From: Opitutaceae bacterium
Lineage (GTDB): Bacteria; Verrucomicrobiota; Verrucomicrobiia; Opitutales; Opitutaceae
Length of the DNA stretch: 64,000 nucleotides
Assembly (NCBI GenBank): GCA_041395105.1
Contig: JAWLBB010000002.1
Span: 1-64,000 of the forward strand
Direction of reading: 5' to 3'
Shown: in pieces, positions 24,734 to 33,866 of the stretch
Layout of the letters: each line of letters starts with the position of its first letter
Numbering within the stretch: position 1 is the stretch's first letter
Position numbers and translations under genes: made by a program
The notes under the pieces: model-generated
Told to the model about the DNA's origin: nothing
The model's input: only the letters and a program-made list of their open reading frames with translations
The model's database searches: none

Positions 24734-27070
24734 TTGGGATTGCCTCCTGGATTGGGTTTGCCCACCGATCCATCCGTGCCCCTCCAATTCCTCTTCGAGC
24801 TCAATCCCGCAGAATCGGTCATCGCTCCCTTTCACGATGAACGCATTTCCCACCAGCTCCCCTTCCGATCAGTTGCCAAAGACGGTATCGGCTTTCGTCA
24901 TCAATACGGTTGGGACAGCACCAAGCTCATCTGGGAGACCTGTCCGGCCGGTGCCGTGGCCGGAGCCGCCACCCTCGAAGTCGGCGATCTGCCGGAGCGC
25001 TTCGACCGGTTGATCTTCTGCGTCGTCATTCCGGCCGAAGCGACCGTCGGTTTCGAAGCACGGCTCGACGATCAATGGTGCACCCTGGGTGATCCGGTCA
25101 CCGGAGAAAGCAAGCGGATTGAAGTCGACCGTCAGCGACCTGCCGGCAGGTTGACCGGGCTGCGCATCGTCGCCACCGCGCAGAAGACGGGGCCCATCCA
25201 GGTGGGCCTGCAATGGTGGGGCGTCGGATCCAGCGGTCTGGTCAAAGACCTGGAAATCGCCCGCCCCCGTTACGATGGCCGCTGGGAGGGCCTCATCAAA
25301 CCCGCCGAGTCATGGGGCAAACCGGAATTCGCCCGAGGCTTGTTCTTTGGTGAATCCGATCTTCCCGCGCTTCGTCACAAGGCCACGCTTCCGGTTTGGA
25401 AAGGCCATTTCGAGAAGCTTGAGGAACGAGCCCGGGCGTCGCTCGCACGTGAACCCCTGGACCACCTCGAAGATTATATCCCCTGGTCCGACTACCGCTA
25501 CCTGCGTCAACGTGAGCAGGGACGCGAACCCTGGATGGCGGAGCCGGTCCTCTGTGCCCTCGTCGGCCTCGTCCGTCAGGACGACGCGCTCATCCGACAC
25601 GCTTTGCACCACCTCATGTGTTTCGTCCATACGACCCATTGGTGCCAGTCGGCCGAGAGCCGCGCACGTGGCAGTACCTGGGACCAGCGGTGTTTTCTCG
25701 AAGAAATGGCCACGACCACCTGCGCCCTGCTCTACGACTGGCTCTATTTCGCCCTGACCGAACGGGCGCGGGATTTGGTGCGGGTCGCCCTGTGGGACAA
25801 GGGTCTAAGCGTGATCCAGCGCGACATGGTCAAATGGGAGTATGTCTACACCATGAACCAGGGTCCCTGGTTCTGCCGGGCGCGTATCCTGGCCGGCCTG
25901 GTTCTCGAACAAGCCTGGCCTCGGGTGCTCCCCTATACCGAGATGGCTCTCAAGGATATGCAGGAAGGGATGGCCGCCTATATCCTCCCCGATGGAGGGA
26001 CCGATGAGGGGGTCGGCTACTTCTCGGTAACCCTTCAGGCGGTTCTCCCGGGACTTCTCGCCTACGCCCGGGTCCGCGGGACGGACATTCACGACATCCT
26101 GCCCCCGGCTCTAGCCCGAAGCGGGTCATTCGTGTCGATCATGTCGGCGATGAGTCCGGGCGGCGTTCTGCTCGACGGCGACAACTCCAATGACCGATTC
26201 ACCGGCGACACCATCGCCATCCTGGCCGGTCTCTTTCCAGACGACGTCTATCCCAGGATTGCCGCCGCCACCCTGCTTCAGCTCCGTGGCGACACCTATT
26301 ACCGTCAGTACATGATCGACGGCCCCTTCGCCTTCATCGCGGCCCCCGATAAGCTCCCGGAACCGCAATGCGTGGTTCCCGTCTTTGGACTGCTCAGCCA
26401 GACCGGACAACTGACCAGCCGTCGGGCCCTCCCTGATGGTCATGAGGTGCGGATCCATCTGGCCGGCTGCAAAGCCCGGGCCAGCCACACCCACTTCGAC
26501 AAGGGCGCTTTCACCGTCGAACTCGATGATGAACCGGTTCTGATCGACCGGGGGATGATCCGTTACGACGATGCCCGCGGCTTCACGCTGAAACGGACCG
26601 AACTGCACAATGTGCTGGCCCCCGTTTCGTCCCGCGCCACTCCCATCGGGCAGGACTCGGCCGAGGAAGCCGTCATCCCCGAAGGGACGGGAGACGCTCA
26701 ACAGCTGCGGGCTCGCATCGACCTCGGTCACGTCTGGCGCGAGATCATGACATCGTGCTGCCGCGAGCTGTTTTCCGCCAGGCCGGAAGAACTGACCATC
26801 CGGGACCAGGGCTGCCTCACCGAACCCCTCGGGCTCACCTTCCACCTGCACAGCCGGGCACCCTGGCTCATCGATGCGGCAGCGAAACGGGCCGTTCTGC
26901 GCCTTCCCGCCTGGGAGATCACCGTCGAAGCTCCCTGGGCGGCAGAGATCATCCAAGGAGAAGACGGGATCGACCATCGTTACGAACCCGTCTGGCACCT
27001 TGAATGCCGGATCCCGCCCGGAGAAAGCAACTTCGATCTGGTGACTCAGCTCCGCTGGTCCCGAGTCTGA
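24734..27070 (+). CDS. Heparinase II/III-like protein
   Basis: A protein of about 770 residues with the two-part layout of heparinase II/III-like polysaccharide lyases: an all-alpha toroid (about residues 190-560) with ARASLAREP and MCFVHTTHWCQSAESRA, and a C-terminal beta-sandwich (about 560-778) with the segment ASHTHFDKGAFTVELDDEP, typical of the family. An N-terminal beta-rich domain of about 170 residues precedes these. No signal peptide is seen. The start is uncertain: TTG 24734, or GTG 24776, which begins at the first conserved-looking residues. It probably cleaves uronic-acid-containing, possibly sulfated glycans, which fits the sulfatase 66 bp upstream. Confidence 0.82.
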   Translation: MGLPPGLGLPTDPSVPLQFLFELNPAESVIAPFHDERISHQLPFRSVAKDGIGFRHQYGWDSTKLIWETCPAGAVAGAATLEVGDLPERFDRLIFCVVIPAEATVGFEARLDDQWCTLGDPVTGESKRIEVDRQRPAGRLTGLRIVATAQKTGPIQVGLQWWGVGSSGLVKDLEIARPRYDGRWEGLIKPAESWGKPEFARGLFFGESDLPALRHKATLPVWKGHFEKLEERARASLAREPLDHLEDYIPWSDYRYLRQREQGREPWMAEPVLCALVGLVRQDDALIRHALHHLMCFVHTTHWCQSAESRARGSTWDQRCFLEEMATTTCALLYDWLYFALTERARDLVRVALWDKGLSVIQRDMVKWEYVYTMNQGPWFCRARILAGLVLEQAWPRVLPYTEMALKDMQEGMAAYILPDGGTDEGVGYFSVTLQAVLPGLLAYARVRGTDIHDILPPALARSGSFVSIMSAMSPGGVLLDGDNSNDRFTGDTIAILAGLFPDDVYPRIAAATLLQLRGDTYYRQYMIDGPFAFIAAPDKLPEPQCVVPVFGLLSQTGQLTSRRALPDGHEVRIHLAGCKARASHTHFDKGAFTVELDDEPVLIDRGMIRYDDARGFTLKRTELHNVLAPVSSRATPIGQDSAEEAVIPEGTGDAQQLRARIDLGHVWREIMTSCCRELFSARPEELTIRDQGCLTEPLGLTFHLHSRAPWLIDAAAKRAVLRLPAWEITVEAPWAAEIIQGEDGIDHRYEPVWHLECRIPPGESNFDLVTQLRWSRV

Positions 27071-27191
27071 TCCACCCGCGTTCTCTTTTGACACGGTCAG
27101 GGCCCTGGGTTGAAAATCACGGCAAGGTCTGAAGCCTGGCCCCCGTCGACCATGACCCGGCCGATTGAGCTCATTCTTTTTTCCGCATCCG

Positions 27192-28142
27192 ATGAACCGG
27201 GATACTTGGAATCGCATTCGCCGAAACGCCCGCAGCACTGTTCTCAGTCCGCTCGTTCGCCTCTCCATCTTTCTCTGCCGGGTGCTTCCACACAGCTGGT
27301 CTCATCTGTTCTTCGCCACCCTCGGCAACCTCGCCTATCTGGTCATCCCCCGGGATCGTGAACGCACCCTCACCAACCTGACCGATATTTACGGGGATCA
27401 ATACTCGCCACGCCAGATACGGTCGATGGCCCGACAGGTTTTTCGCAACCTCGGCCACAGCGCGGCCGATTTCATGATCGCCCAGTCAATCACCACCAAG
27501 GAGGAGCTTGAGGAAGTGCTCTCGGTCGAAGGTCAGGAGCACCTGGAGAAAGCCTATCGACAGGGACGGGGGGTCGTCGTGGTCACCTGCCACCTGAGCT
27601 GCTTCGAGCTGCTCGGTGTCTATTGTGCCCTTCGCTACCCGACCTACATTGTGGGGGCACGGATTGACGACGAGAAACTGAACGCAATTCTCCTGAAATC
27701 GAGGGAACGTCTCGGCGCGACCAACATCTACAAGGGAGAAGCCAATCTGGCTCTATTCAAGGCCCTCAAGAAAGGAGCCCTTCTCGGTCTGCTCATCGAT
27801 CAGGACATCAAGGTGAAGTCCGTCTTCGTCGATTTCTTCGGCCGTCCCGCCTCCACTCCGGTCGGTCCTGCCCTTCTGGCCCAACGGACCGGCGCAGTCT
27901 GTCTGGGAGCCGGCATTCGACGCATCGGCCGCAAACAACACCTTACCTTCACCCCGGAGATCGAGATCGCCCGAACCGGGGATACCGAAGCGGATCTGCT
28001 GACCAATACCCGTCGGTTCTCCGAGGTCACCGAGACCTTCATCCGCCAGGCCCCCACCCAATGGGTCTGGATGCACCGTCGTTGGAAGACGCAACCGGGC
28101 CACGACGAAGGAACCGGCACAGGGGCCGCCCAGGGCGCCTGA
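27192..28142 (+). CDS. Lipid A-type lysophospholipid acyltransferase, copy 1
   Basis: A 316-residue LPLAT-family acyltransferase like HtrB/LpxL, which adds a secondary acyl chain to a lipid A precursor at the inner membrane. An N-terminal hydrophobic helix (VRLSIFLCRVLPHSWSHLFF) precedes the catalytic motif H-L-S-C-F-E (the HX4D/E motif). The C-terminal QWVWMHRRWKTQP is the family signature. I start at ATG 27192; the TTG at 27165 is less likely. The following gene is a close paralogue in the same orientation, 162 bp on. Confidence 0.88.
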   Translation: MNRDTWNRIRRNARSTVLSPLVRLSIFLCRVLPHSWSHLFFATLGNLAYLVIPRDRERTLTNLTDIYGDQYSPRQIRSMARQVFRNLGHSAADFMIAQSITTKEELEEVLSVEGQEHLEKAYRQGRGVVVVTCHLSCFELLGVYCALRYPTYIVGARIDDEKLNAILLKSRERLGATNIYKGEANLALFKALKKGALLGLLIDQDIKVKSVFVDFFGRPASTPVGPALLAQRTGAVCLGAGIRRIGRKQHLTFTPEIEIARTGDTEADLLTNTRRFSEVTETFIRQAPTQWVWMHRRWKTQPGHDEGTGTGAAQGA

Positions 28143-28304
28143 ACCACCCCGGGCCGGTAAAACGCGACCGCCGCCGGCCGCGAACTTACGCTTTCCCTTC
28201 CCACGGAAAGCGGCCTAGACTTTCCTCTTGATCGATCTTCCTCTACACAAAGTCGGCATCTTGCAGACCGGCTCCATCCACTTCGCAGGCGTTTCCCTCC
28301 GGTG

Positions 28305-29231
28305 ATGATCCGGAATGCCTGGAATCGGTTTCGCCGGGGCACCCGCAGTGCGGTTCTCTGTCCCTTGTTCCGCATGGCCATTGTCGTCTGCCGGGTGGTG
28401 CCTCACCGCTGGTCCCACGCCTTCTTCGGCATGATGGGAGGTCTGGCCTACTTCCTGATCGGACGGGACCGACGCCGAACCATCGCTCACCTGACTCAGG
28501 CCTTCGGCAATGAGTCCTCACCCGCCCAGATCCGCCGGATGGCCCGAGAGGTCTTCCGCAATCTCGGGATGAGTTTCGCCGACCTCCTCATTTCACAATC
28601 CATCACCACCAAGGAACAACTCGACGAGATCCTTACGGTTGAGGGTGCCGAACACCTGGAGCAGGCCTTCCAACGGGGAAACGGCGTGGTCACCCTCACC
28701 TGTCACCTGAGTGCCTTCGAACTGACCGGCGTCTATTGCGCACTGCGCTACCCGACCTATATCGTCGGAGCCCGCATTGACGACGAGAAGCTCAATGCGC
28801 TGCTCCTAGAATCCCGGGAACGCCTGGGGGCAACCAATATCTACAAGGGCGAAGCCAACCTGAAACTCTTCCGGGCCCTCAAACAGGGAGCCCTCCTCGG
28901 CCTGCTCATCGATCAGGATATCGCGGTCAAGTCGGTCTATGTCGATTTCTTCGGCCACCCCGCCTCGACCCCGGTCGGACCCGCCCTCCTCGCCCAACGG
29001 ACCAACGCCGCCTGTATTGCCATGGCCATACGCAGGGTCGATGGAAAGCTGCACCTGACCATCGCCCCGGAGATCCCCATCGACCGGACCGGGGACACCG
29101 AGGCCGACCTTCTCTCCAACACCCGCCGGTTTTCCGAAATCACGGAGGCCTTCATCCGCCAGGCCCCCACCCAATGGGTCTGGATGCACCGCCGCTGGAA
29201 GACCCAGCCCGGAGAGCAGGAAGTGGCCTAG
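28305..29231 (+). CDS. Lipid A-type lysophospholipid acyltransferase, copy 2
   Basis: A 308-residue paralogue of the preceding gene. The N-terminal helix (FRMAIVVCRVVPHRW), the catalytic H-L-S-A-F-E motif and the terminal QWVWMHRRWKTQP are all kept. Long blocks, such as ALRYPTYIVGARIDDEKLNA and RERLGATNIYKGEAN, are identical between copies, so this is a tandem duplication. Divergence is greatest in the N-terminal 40 residues. The pair could add two different acyl chains, or one copy could serve another lipid; the sequence does not decide. ATG 28305 is used, one codon after an in-frame GTG. Confidence 0.88.
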   Translation: MIRNAWNRFRRGTRSAVLCPLFRMAIVVCRVVPHRWSHAFFGMMGGLAYFLIGRDRRRTIAHLTQAFGNESSPAQIRRMAREVFRNLGMSFADLLISQSITTKEQLDEILTVEGAEHLEQAFQRGNGVVTLTCHLSAFELTGVYCALRYPTYIVGARIDDEKLNALLLESRERLGATNIYKGEANLKLFRALKQGALLGLLIDQDIAVKSVYVDFFGHPASTPVGPALLAQRTNAACIAMAIRRVDGKLHLTIAPEIPIDRTGDTEADLLSNTRRFSEITEAFIRQAPTQWVWMHRRWKTQPGEQEVA

Positions 29232-29692
29232 AGATCGTCCGGCACGTGGGGTTTCCCTTCAATGACCGAAGAGCCTTTCTGCCCGAGCATGAGGAGTTGT
29301 TGATCCGCACCCTGATGGCCCGTCTGGCCGCCTTTCCCTCGCTCTACATCGTCGATCCGGCCAATGAGTACAACCTTTATCTGGCCGACCGCAACAGCCT
29401 GCTCAATGACGCCTTTGCCATACGCTTCGCCCGGCTCATCCGCGCCCATGACCCCTACTTGCACCCAATGGGCATCCATGTGACCGCCGCCGAGCGGATG
29501 GATCCTCCCTTCCAGGATCGATTCCGTCACAACCCCGAAATCGATATTCTCCTCATGCGGACCTGGGGAGCCTTGGGCAACCAGGAGGGCACAGTCTCCG
29601 GCAAGCGTATCCGACTGAAGGACCCCCATCTTGTCACAAGTAAACAACTACACCAGAACCGCATCCTCATCCTGCGTGAATCCGGGGGCTGA
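29229..29692 (+). pseudogene. 3' remnant of a glycoside-hydrolase-like gene
   Basis: An open frame of about 150 codons begins without a plausible own start: the first ATG in frame (29174) lies inside the acyltransferase gene. It reads VGFPFNDRRAFLPEHEELL, then FPSLYIVDPANEYNLYLADR, which resembles the mid-barrel of cellulase-like or DUF4038-like enzymes (the N-E pair could be a barrel-4 Asn-Glu motif). It ends at a TGA at 29690. Further possible coding debris in another frame follows to about 29873. I read this as a truncated, decaying gene. Moderate to low certainty. Confidence 0.45.
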
Positions 29693-29860
29693 AAACCGAT
29701 TGCCTTTGCCCGATGAGGCGGAGCATTCGCTCGATCACCTGATCTGCCGGGGCGTCAACCCGGGGTCGCCCTCCACTACGCCCAGCCGGGGTTCCGTCGT
29801 ATCAGGATCCATCCCGACGGCACCCTAATCCGGCGCACCCTGTGCAAACCGCCGACAACC

Positions 29861-29889
29861 GGGTTTGTAACATAATAAGTGACAAACCC
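29861..29889. promoter_or_regulatory. Inverted repeat GGGTTTGTAAC-N7-GTGACAAACCC
   Basis: Eleven-base arms with one mismatch around ATAATAA, about 110 bp upstream of the TrhO gene. Its core matches the 22907 element (GTTTGTaAC-N7-GTtACAAAC with the shared centre ATAATA). A shared regulator for the two sites is the simplest reading. Confidence 0.6.
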
Positions 29890-29998
29890 ATCCAACCCTC
29901 GGGACGGGAGTCCGGCCGACCGCCCCCTTGCCCGGCAAGACCCGGCCTCAAGGCTTGGCGGGAGCGCGATTCCGGTTTCTGATGGGAGCCTGCAACCC

Positions 29999-30838
29999 AT
30001 GGAGACCTTCTGCACGATTGCCGCCTACAAGTTCGCCGACCTGACCGGTCTGGAGGAACTGCGCCCCCGCCTGAAGGCCCGCTGCCTGGACCTCGACCTC
30101 AAGGGAACCATTCTGGTGAGCCCGGAAGGGATCAATGTCTTTGTCTCGGGCACGGACGCCGCGATCGAGGCGATCCTAAGGGAGATCCAGGGCATTTCCG
30201 GACTCGAGGACCTCGAGCCCAAGTACAGCCGAGCGACCGAACAGCCCTTCAACCGGATGCTGGTCAAGATCAAGAAGGAGATCATCGCCTTCGGTGTGGA
30301 GGGGATTCGTCCCACCCGCCAGACAACGCCCAAACTCGCCCCAAAGGATCTGAAGCAGTGGCTGGACGAGGGACGGCCCGTCACCCTTCTGGACACGCGT
30401 AACGACTACGAGGTCAAACTCGGCACCTTCCACGGGGCCCGACCAGTCGGCATCGACCACTTTCGTGACTTTCCGGAAGCAGTGCGCCGCCTGCCTTCGT
30501 CAATGAAGGACGAACCGATCGTGATGTTCTGCACGGGCGGCATCCGTTGCGAGAAGGCCGGTCCGTTCATGCAGGGCGAAGGATTCAAGAATGTTCTTCA
30601 GCTTGAGGGCGGTATCCTCAAGTACTTCGAGGAATGCGGCGGGGCCCACTACGACGGGGAGTGTTTTGTTTTCGACCGCCGGGTCGGGCTCAACGGTTCC
30701 CTTGAAGAGACCGGATCCGTCCTCTGCTTTGCCTGCCAGATGCCCCTGACTGTGGAGGAGCAGAAGGATCCCCGCTACGTGCCCGACATCTCCTGTCCCT
30801 ACTGCCACGAAGGCTCCGCCGAGACCGCCGATAGCTGA
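29999..30838 (+). CDS. trhO: tRNA uridine(34) hydroxylase TrhO
   Basis: A 279-residue rhodanese-related protein of the YceA/TrhO family, which makes 5-hydroxyuridine at the wobble position of tRNA. The N-terminal acylphosphatase-like domain begins METFCTIAAYKFADL and contains GTILVSPEGINVFVSG. The rhodanese domain (about 120-225) has the active Cys in MFCTGGIRCEKAG. The C-terminal Cys-rich tail (CFACQMPL and CPYC) is typical of the family. The frame extends upstream to 29879, but ATG 29999 fits the known N-terminus. It acts in the cytoplasm and stands alone. Confidence 0.93.
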   Translation: METFCTIAAYKFADLTGLEELRPRLKARCLDLDLKGTILVSPEGINVFVSGTDAAIEAILREIQGISGLEDLEPKYSRATEQPFNRMLVKIKKEIIAFGVEGIRPTRQTTPKLAPKDLKQWLDEGRPVTLLDTRNDYEVKLGTFHGARPVGIDHFRDFPEAVRRLPSSMKDEPIVMFCTGGIRCEKAGPFMQGEGFKNVLQLEGGILKYFEECGGAHYDGECFVFDRRVGLNGSLEETGSVLCFACQMPLTVEEQKDPRYVPDISCPYCHEGSAETADS

Positions 30839-30923
30839 TCGAGGCGCGCCGGGATACCCCTGGATCCTCCGCCGTCGGCCTTGACCCAATGCCGGGCGGG
30901 TTCAACGTGGTGGCGTCGCAATC

Positions 30924-31805
30924 ATGCCTGAGTCCACACCTGCAAATTCCGTCAAACCCGACAAGTCGACCGGTCGCGTCGTCAATCCCGAGGTCCTTCA
31001 TCTCGACCCGCGCATCCTCGACATGCCTCTCGCGGCCCCCTGGCAGCGGGCCGGTGCCATGGCCGCGGATCTCCTGGTCATCGGCGCTTTATCCCTCCTG
31101 GCCGGCCCTGTCCTCGGGCTTCTCACCGGCGTGACCATGGCGTCCATCGGCAGCCGGCGGGTGAGCAAGGCCAGGTTCTGGCAGGCCTTCCGCTGGGTCT
31201 TGATCCTGCTCGGTGCCGGCGTGGTGATTCTTTCCAGCTTTCTGCTGGTCGGGCGCCCGATCATCCGCACCGCGGCCTTCAATCTCGGGTCCGTTGCCGC
31301 CGGACCTTCAATTGAGACCGTCTACATTTCCCCCTCCGCGGGGACAGTCGAATTGCGGCGTGCGGCTGGTACCCTCCAGTCTCAGGTTGACCAGCTGGTG
31401 GAAGAAAACGAACGACTGAGACAATCGGCCCGGGGCAACTCTCTGGTCAATACCGCCACCGACTTCTCCAGCACCCTTGGACTGACCTTTGGTTGGGCCG
31501 GTGTCTACTTCACCCTCTGCACCGTATGGCTGAAAGGCCTGACCCCGGGGAAATGGCTTTTTCGCACCCGTGTGGTCAAACTCGACGGACGCCCGCTCAC
31601 CCCGATGGACGCGTTTGTCCGCTATGGCGGCTATGCCGCCGGCCTGGCCACGGGATCGATCGGGTTCCTCCGCCTGCTCTGGGACCCCAATCTCCAGGCG
31701 ATCGAGGACAAGATCGCCGGGACCGTGGTTGTCAGGTCCGGCCGGAAAGAACGGTCGGGTCCGCAGAAGACTTTCGACGGCCCACCGGCTGAAAATGAGA
31801 AGTGA
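30924..31805 (+). CDS. RDD-family membrane protein
   Basis: A 293-residue inner-membrane protein with the RDD domain split around an insertion. Helices are predicted at about residues 40-72, 90-112 and 180-205. The first contains the family core AADLLVIGALSLLAG, with Arg-Ala-Gly preceding it. The C-terminal segment WDPNLQAIEDKIAGTVVV is the characteristic RDD end. Between helices 2 and 3 is a predicted coiled coil (QSQVDQLVEENERLRQSA). RDD proteins are thought to be transport-related; the partner is unknown. It lies 85 bp after trhO. Confidence 0.85.
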   Translation: MPESTPANSVKPDKSTGRVVNPEVLHLDPRILDMPLAAPWQRAGAMAADLLVIGALSLLAGPVLGLLTGVTMASIGSRRVSKARFWQAFRWVLILLGAGVVILSSFLLVGRPIIRTAAFNLGSVAAGPSIETVYISPSAGTVELRRAAGTLQSQVDQLVEENERLRQSARGNSLVNTATDFSSTLGLTFGWAGVYFTLCTVWLKGLTPGKWLFRTRVVKLDGRPLTPMDAFVRYGGYAAGLATGSIGFLRLLWDPNLQAIEDKIAGTVVVRSGRKERSGPQKTFDGPPAENEK

Positions 31806-31843
31806 CGCGGTTGCCTCCGGCCCCGGGCCGGAGACACAGAGGT

Positions 31844-33148
31844 TCAGTCCCGGCCATACCAGTCGTCGCGCCTCAGGGGAAGGCCCGACCGTCCATCCGG
31901 GTCGGGTCGACTGAGCAGAGTCTGGTAAACCGAAAGGTAGCCACGGTCGAAGGCATAGGCCGAGGCGGCCATGTAGAGGCGCCAGATACGGTAGGTTGAC
32001 TCGTCGACGTGGCGAAGCGCTTGGGCATGGGCAGCCTCAAGGCGGCGCACCCAGTGCCGGAGGGTCAGGCCATAATGCTCGCGCAGGTTCTCGACGTCCC
32101 GAATCTCCAGGCCCGCTTCCTCGGCCGATCCCAGCACAACGGGCAGAGGCGGGATGTCCCCGTCGGGAAAAACATAGGAGTCAATGAACGAGGGACAGGT
32201 CGCACGGCGGGGACGCCCACCCTCGCCGATCGCATGGTTGAGGAGCACCCCTCCCGGCCGCAGGAAATCCCGGAGGGTCCGGAAGTATTCACCCAGTCGC
32301 TCGCGCCCGACGTGCTCGGCCATCCCCACGCTGACCACGGCGTCAAAAGGATGGTCGGGCTTGAGCTCCCGGTAGTCGACCGGCTCGATGCGAACGCGGC
32401 CGGCCAACCCGGCCCCGACTACCCGTTCACTCGCCCAATCGGCCTGGCGACCGCTCAAGGTCACCCCGGTCACCTCGACACCGTAGTGACGCGCCGCATA
32501 CACAGCGAATCCCCCCCAGCCGCAGCCCACATCGAGCACCCGGTCACCTGCCTTGAGTCGCAACTTGCGGCAGAGGAGGTCCAGCTTGGCTTCCTGCGCG
32601 CGTTCCAGGTCTCCGTCGCGTTGCCCGAAATAGGCGCACGAGTAAACCATCCGGGGATCAAGCCAAAGCTGGAAGAACTCATTGGAGAGGTCGTAATGAA
32701 AGCGGACCGACTGACGATCCCGCTCACGGGAGTGTCGCCGACCGAACCGGGAAACGGAGGCTCCCCGGCCGGCGAATTCTCCTGGATCGGCCGGCAATCG
32801 GCGAAGGTGCGCCATCAGCCGAATCCGTTTCGCCAGGTTCGAGTCCGCCAGGTCCGCCAGCAGATCAGCCATCGAACAGGCGGCCTCGAGGTCTCCGGAC
32901 ACATCGAACCGGTCGGCAATAAACGCTTCAGCCAGACGTTTCTCCGAAATCGATCCGAACATCCCGCGCAAGGCTCCGGGAGATTTGAGGATCAGGGTCG
33001 CCGGCCGCCGTTCCCCATCCGGCCAGAGCGTGCCCTCCCAGAGTCTGACCGAAACCGGGGGCGAATCATGCCCTTCAAAGACCAGATCAAGCAACGCAAT
33101 GGCGTGCTCGATCACACTCTGTTGGTCCGAAGATGCCAGTCTGATCAT
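31844..33148 (-). CDS. cfa: Cyclopropane-fatty-acyl-phospholipid synthase
   Basis: A 434-residue SAM-dependent methyltransferase that converts double bonds of membrane lipid acyl chains to cyclopropane rings. The class I SAM motif is GDRVLDVGCGWGGFAVYAA (about residue 185). Cfa-type segments FHYDLSNEFFQLWLDPRMVYSCAYF and EHVGRERLGEYF are present, the latter with the family Glu-His. The N-terminal domain (residues 1-110) is lipid-binding. The start is chosen at ATG 33148; a longer form to 33193 is possible. It is convergent with the RDD gene. Confidence 0.92.
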   Translation of the reverse strand: MIRLASSDQQSVIEHAIALLDLVFEGHDSPPVSVRLWEGTLWPDGERRPATLILKSPGALRGMFGSISEKRLAEAFIADRFDVSGDLEAACSMADLLADLADSNLAKRIRLMAHLRRLPADPGEFAGRGASVSRFGRRHSRERDRQSVRFHYDLSNEFFQLWLDPRMVYSCAYFGQRDGDLERAQEAKLDLLCRKLRLKAGDRVLDVGCGWGGFAVYAARHYGVEVTGVTLSGRQADWASERVVGAGLAGRVRIEPVDYRELKPDHPFDAVVSVGMAEHVGRERLGEYFRTLRDFLRPGGVLLNHAIGEGGRPRRATCPSFIDSYVFPDGDIPPLPVVLGSAEEAGLEIRDVENLREHYGLTLRHWVRRLEAAHAQALRHVDESTYRIWRLYMAASAYAFDRGYLSVYQTLLSRPDPDGRSGLPLRRDDWYGRD

Positions 33149-33285
33149 GCCCAGTTCCTTCCAGGCCGCTGGCTCCGCGGACCACCGACCCAATGCAAAA
33201 ACGCAACTGGCGGATCATAGCTCAGATCCGATAGTTGGAAAAGACAAAATCCCGCCGGATCCGAATCCGACGTTGCCTTCCTTCG

Positions 33286-33666
33286 TCAATTCGCCGGGAC
33301 GGGTCTCGATTCCATGATCCGGGCGGCATGACCAAACGAACCGAGGTTGTAGGTACTCTCATAGCCCATCGACTTCAGGACCTTCGTCCCGTGACCGCTG
33401 CGGTTCCCACTGCGACAGTGGAGAAGGACGATCTGTTCCTTCTCCGGAACGACCTCGGCGATCCGATCGGCCAACTGGTCGAGCGGGATATTGATCACTC
33501 CGGGAATGGACTTGTTGGCGAATTCCGCCGGCGTCCGCACGTCGATCACGACCGCTCCCGCATCCAGGTACTTGAGGGCATCCTCTTCCTTCAGACTGCC
33601 AAGAGCCCGGGTGACCTGAAGAGCCAGAAAGACAACGACAATAACAGCAAAAATGGTCCAATTCAT
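33286..33666 (-). CDS. Membrane-anchored rhodanese-like protein
   Basis: A 126-residue single-domain rhodanese with an N-terminal membrane helix (WTIFAVIVVVFLALQVTRAL). Rhodanese hallmarks are VVIDVRTPAEF near the N-terminus and the active-site loop L-H-C-R-S-G-N-R-S-G. These proteins transfer sulfane sulfur or act as persulfide carriers; the anchor places the domain at the inner membrane. ATG 33666 is chosen; a form eight residues longer (33690) exists. It is the second rhodanese domain in the region, after TrhO. Confidence 0.88.
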   Translation of the reverse strand: MNWTIFAVIVVVFLALQVTRALGSLKEEDALKYLDAGAVVIDVRTPAEFANKSIPGVINIPLDQLADRIAEVVPEKEQIVLLHCRSGNRSGHGTKVLKSMGYESTYNLGSFGHAARIMESRPVPAN

Positions 33667-33866
33667 ATGATTGCACAATTGAGAACGCATTTATTCCTCG
33701 AAATCAAGGCCCGGAGACCGATTTTCCTTCAGATTTCCTGGTGTCTGCCCTTTCGAGATCCGGGATTCCGTCCGTGTCGGGGGGACCGTGCCAACGGCCG
33801 GCCATCCGCTTACGCGGCCCCATCCCGGACTTGCCAACCGGCCGGCTCGTTCCTTAATGATTCCGA

